From NCBI GenBank assembly GCA_025465145.1, contig JAODNS010000303.1:1-7243 (forward strand): a DNA stretch of 7,243 nt, given 5' to 3'. This DNA comes from Frankiales bacterium. GTDB lineage: Bacteria; Actinomycetota; Actinomycetes; Mycobacteriales; SCTD01. Of this stretch, positions 6,910 through 7,243 are shown in pieces. The notes under the pieces were generated by a model. That model had not been told where the DNA came from. It made no database searches and was given only the letters and a program-made list of their open reading frames with translations. The position numbers and the translations under genes were made by a program. Each line of letters begins with the position of its first letter. Positions within the stretch are counted from its first letter, which is position 1.

Positions 6910-7243
6910 ATGCCCGGCGCCATGCGCAAGTTGGGCCTCTACCTCGGCCTGGTCGAGGATGACGAGGACACGCGCTCCGGCGCGTACGCGGACGACGACC
7001 ACTACGGCTACGAGGACGAGCCGGCGCCCACCCGCGCCTACCGTCCCGACGCCGCAGCAGCCAGCGTGCCGCGCCGCCAGTTCGTCGGCGCGGGCGCGCC
7101 GGCGACCCGCGGGTCCATGGCGCTCGACACCGCGCCGCGCGTGCACATGGCCCCCGTCGCGGCGCACGAGGACAGCTACCGCATCACCACGCTCACGCCC
7201 CGTACGTACAACGAGGCGCGCACCATCGGCGAGCACTTCCGCG
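6910..7243 (+). CDS. sepF: SepF, FtsZ membrane anchor, 5' part
   Basis: Runs off the right edge after 111 codons; the family in actinobacteria is usually 150-240 aa. SepF binds the inner membrane through an N-terminal amphipathic helix, binds the FtsZ tail through its C-terminal domain, and organises the Z-ring; in actinobacteria, which lack FtsA, it is the main FtsZ anchor. The start MPGAMRKLGLYLGLVED is the conserved membrane-targeting helix. An acidic Asp/Tyr-rich stretch (about 16-38) and a disordered Ala/Pro-rich linker (about 39-86) follow. The structured SepF domain begins at SYRITTLTPRTYNEARTIGEHFR (from about residue 89), which closely resembles Streptomyces SepF. A second ATG at 6922 (Met5) is possible, but the Shine-Dalgarno spacing favours 6910. 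The next genes in other actinobacteria would be yggT and divIVA, outside the window. Confidence 0.95.
   Translation, partial: MPGAMRKLGLYLGLVEDDEDTRSGAYADDDHYGYEDEPAPTRAYRPDAAAASVPRRQFVGAGAPATRGSMALDTAPRVHMAPVAAHEDSYRITTLTPRTYNEARTIGEHFR

Noticed and set aside
6862..7236. 124-codon minus-strand frame at the right edge
   Set aside because: It lies antisense to sepF, whose plus-strand start has a strong ribosome binding site and a closely matching SepF sequence.

Overview
This window is a segment of the division and cell wall (dcw) cluster of a high-GC actinobacterium. Three things point there: very strong G/C preference at third codon positions, the gene order murG-murC-ftsQ-ftsZ-pgeF-yggS-sepF, and an FtsZ of the type seen in Streptomyces and its relatives, with an N-terminus reading (V)AAPQNYLAV and a C-terminal tail DDLDVPDFMK. 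The genus cannot be fixed from the sequence. No murB lies between murC and ftsQ, which argues against the Mycobacterium/Corynebacterium arrangement.

Left part (1-2761): the 3' end of murG, complete murC and complete ftsQ form one tight block. Stop and start codons overlap (ATGA at 669-672, GTGA at 2027-2030), so translation is probably coupled. MurG and MurC make cytoplasmic peptidoglycan precursors, and FtsQ is a single-pass divisome protein.

Middle (2762-5363): a complete PAS-GGDEF diguanylate cyclase gene sits between ftsQ and ftsZ, where most actinobacteria have only a promoter region. Its active-site motif and its RxxD product-inhibition site both look intact. The following 184-base gap holds two overlapping sigma-70-type promoter candidates, sequences resembling binding sites of the regulators BldD and WhiA, and the ftsZ ribosome binding site. 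ftsZ is complete. It is followed by a small unrecognised gene on the minus strand whose stop codon lies 8 bases from the ftsZ stop. A hairpin at the junction could end transcription.

Right part (5364-7243): a 103-base gap, then pgeF and yggS overlapping by GTGA (6159-6162), then sepF, which runs off the right edge. SepF tethers FtsZ to the membrane through the FtsZ C-terminal tail. PgeF and YggS are housekeeping proteins (cell-wall intermediate clean-up and PLP homeostasis) that travel with sepF in Gram-positive bacteria.

Most of the window is a standard dcw cluster. The two unusual elements are the c-di-GMP synthesis gene directly upstream of ftsZ and the small opposing gene directly downstream of it. 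No mobile element, CRISPR array, tRNA or rRNA was seen, and no gene-free stretch exceeds 300 bases.
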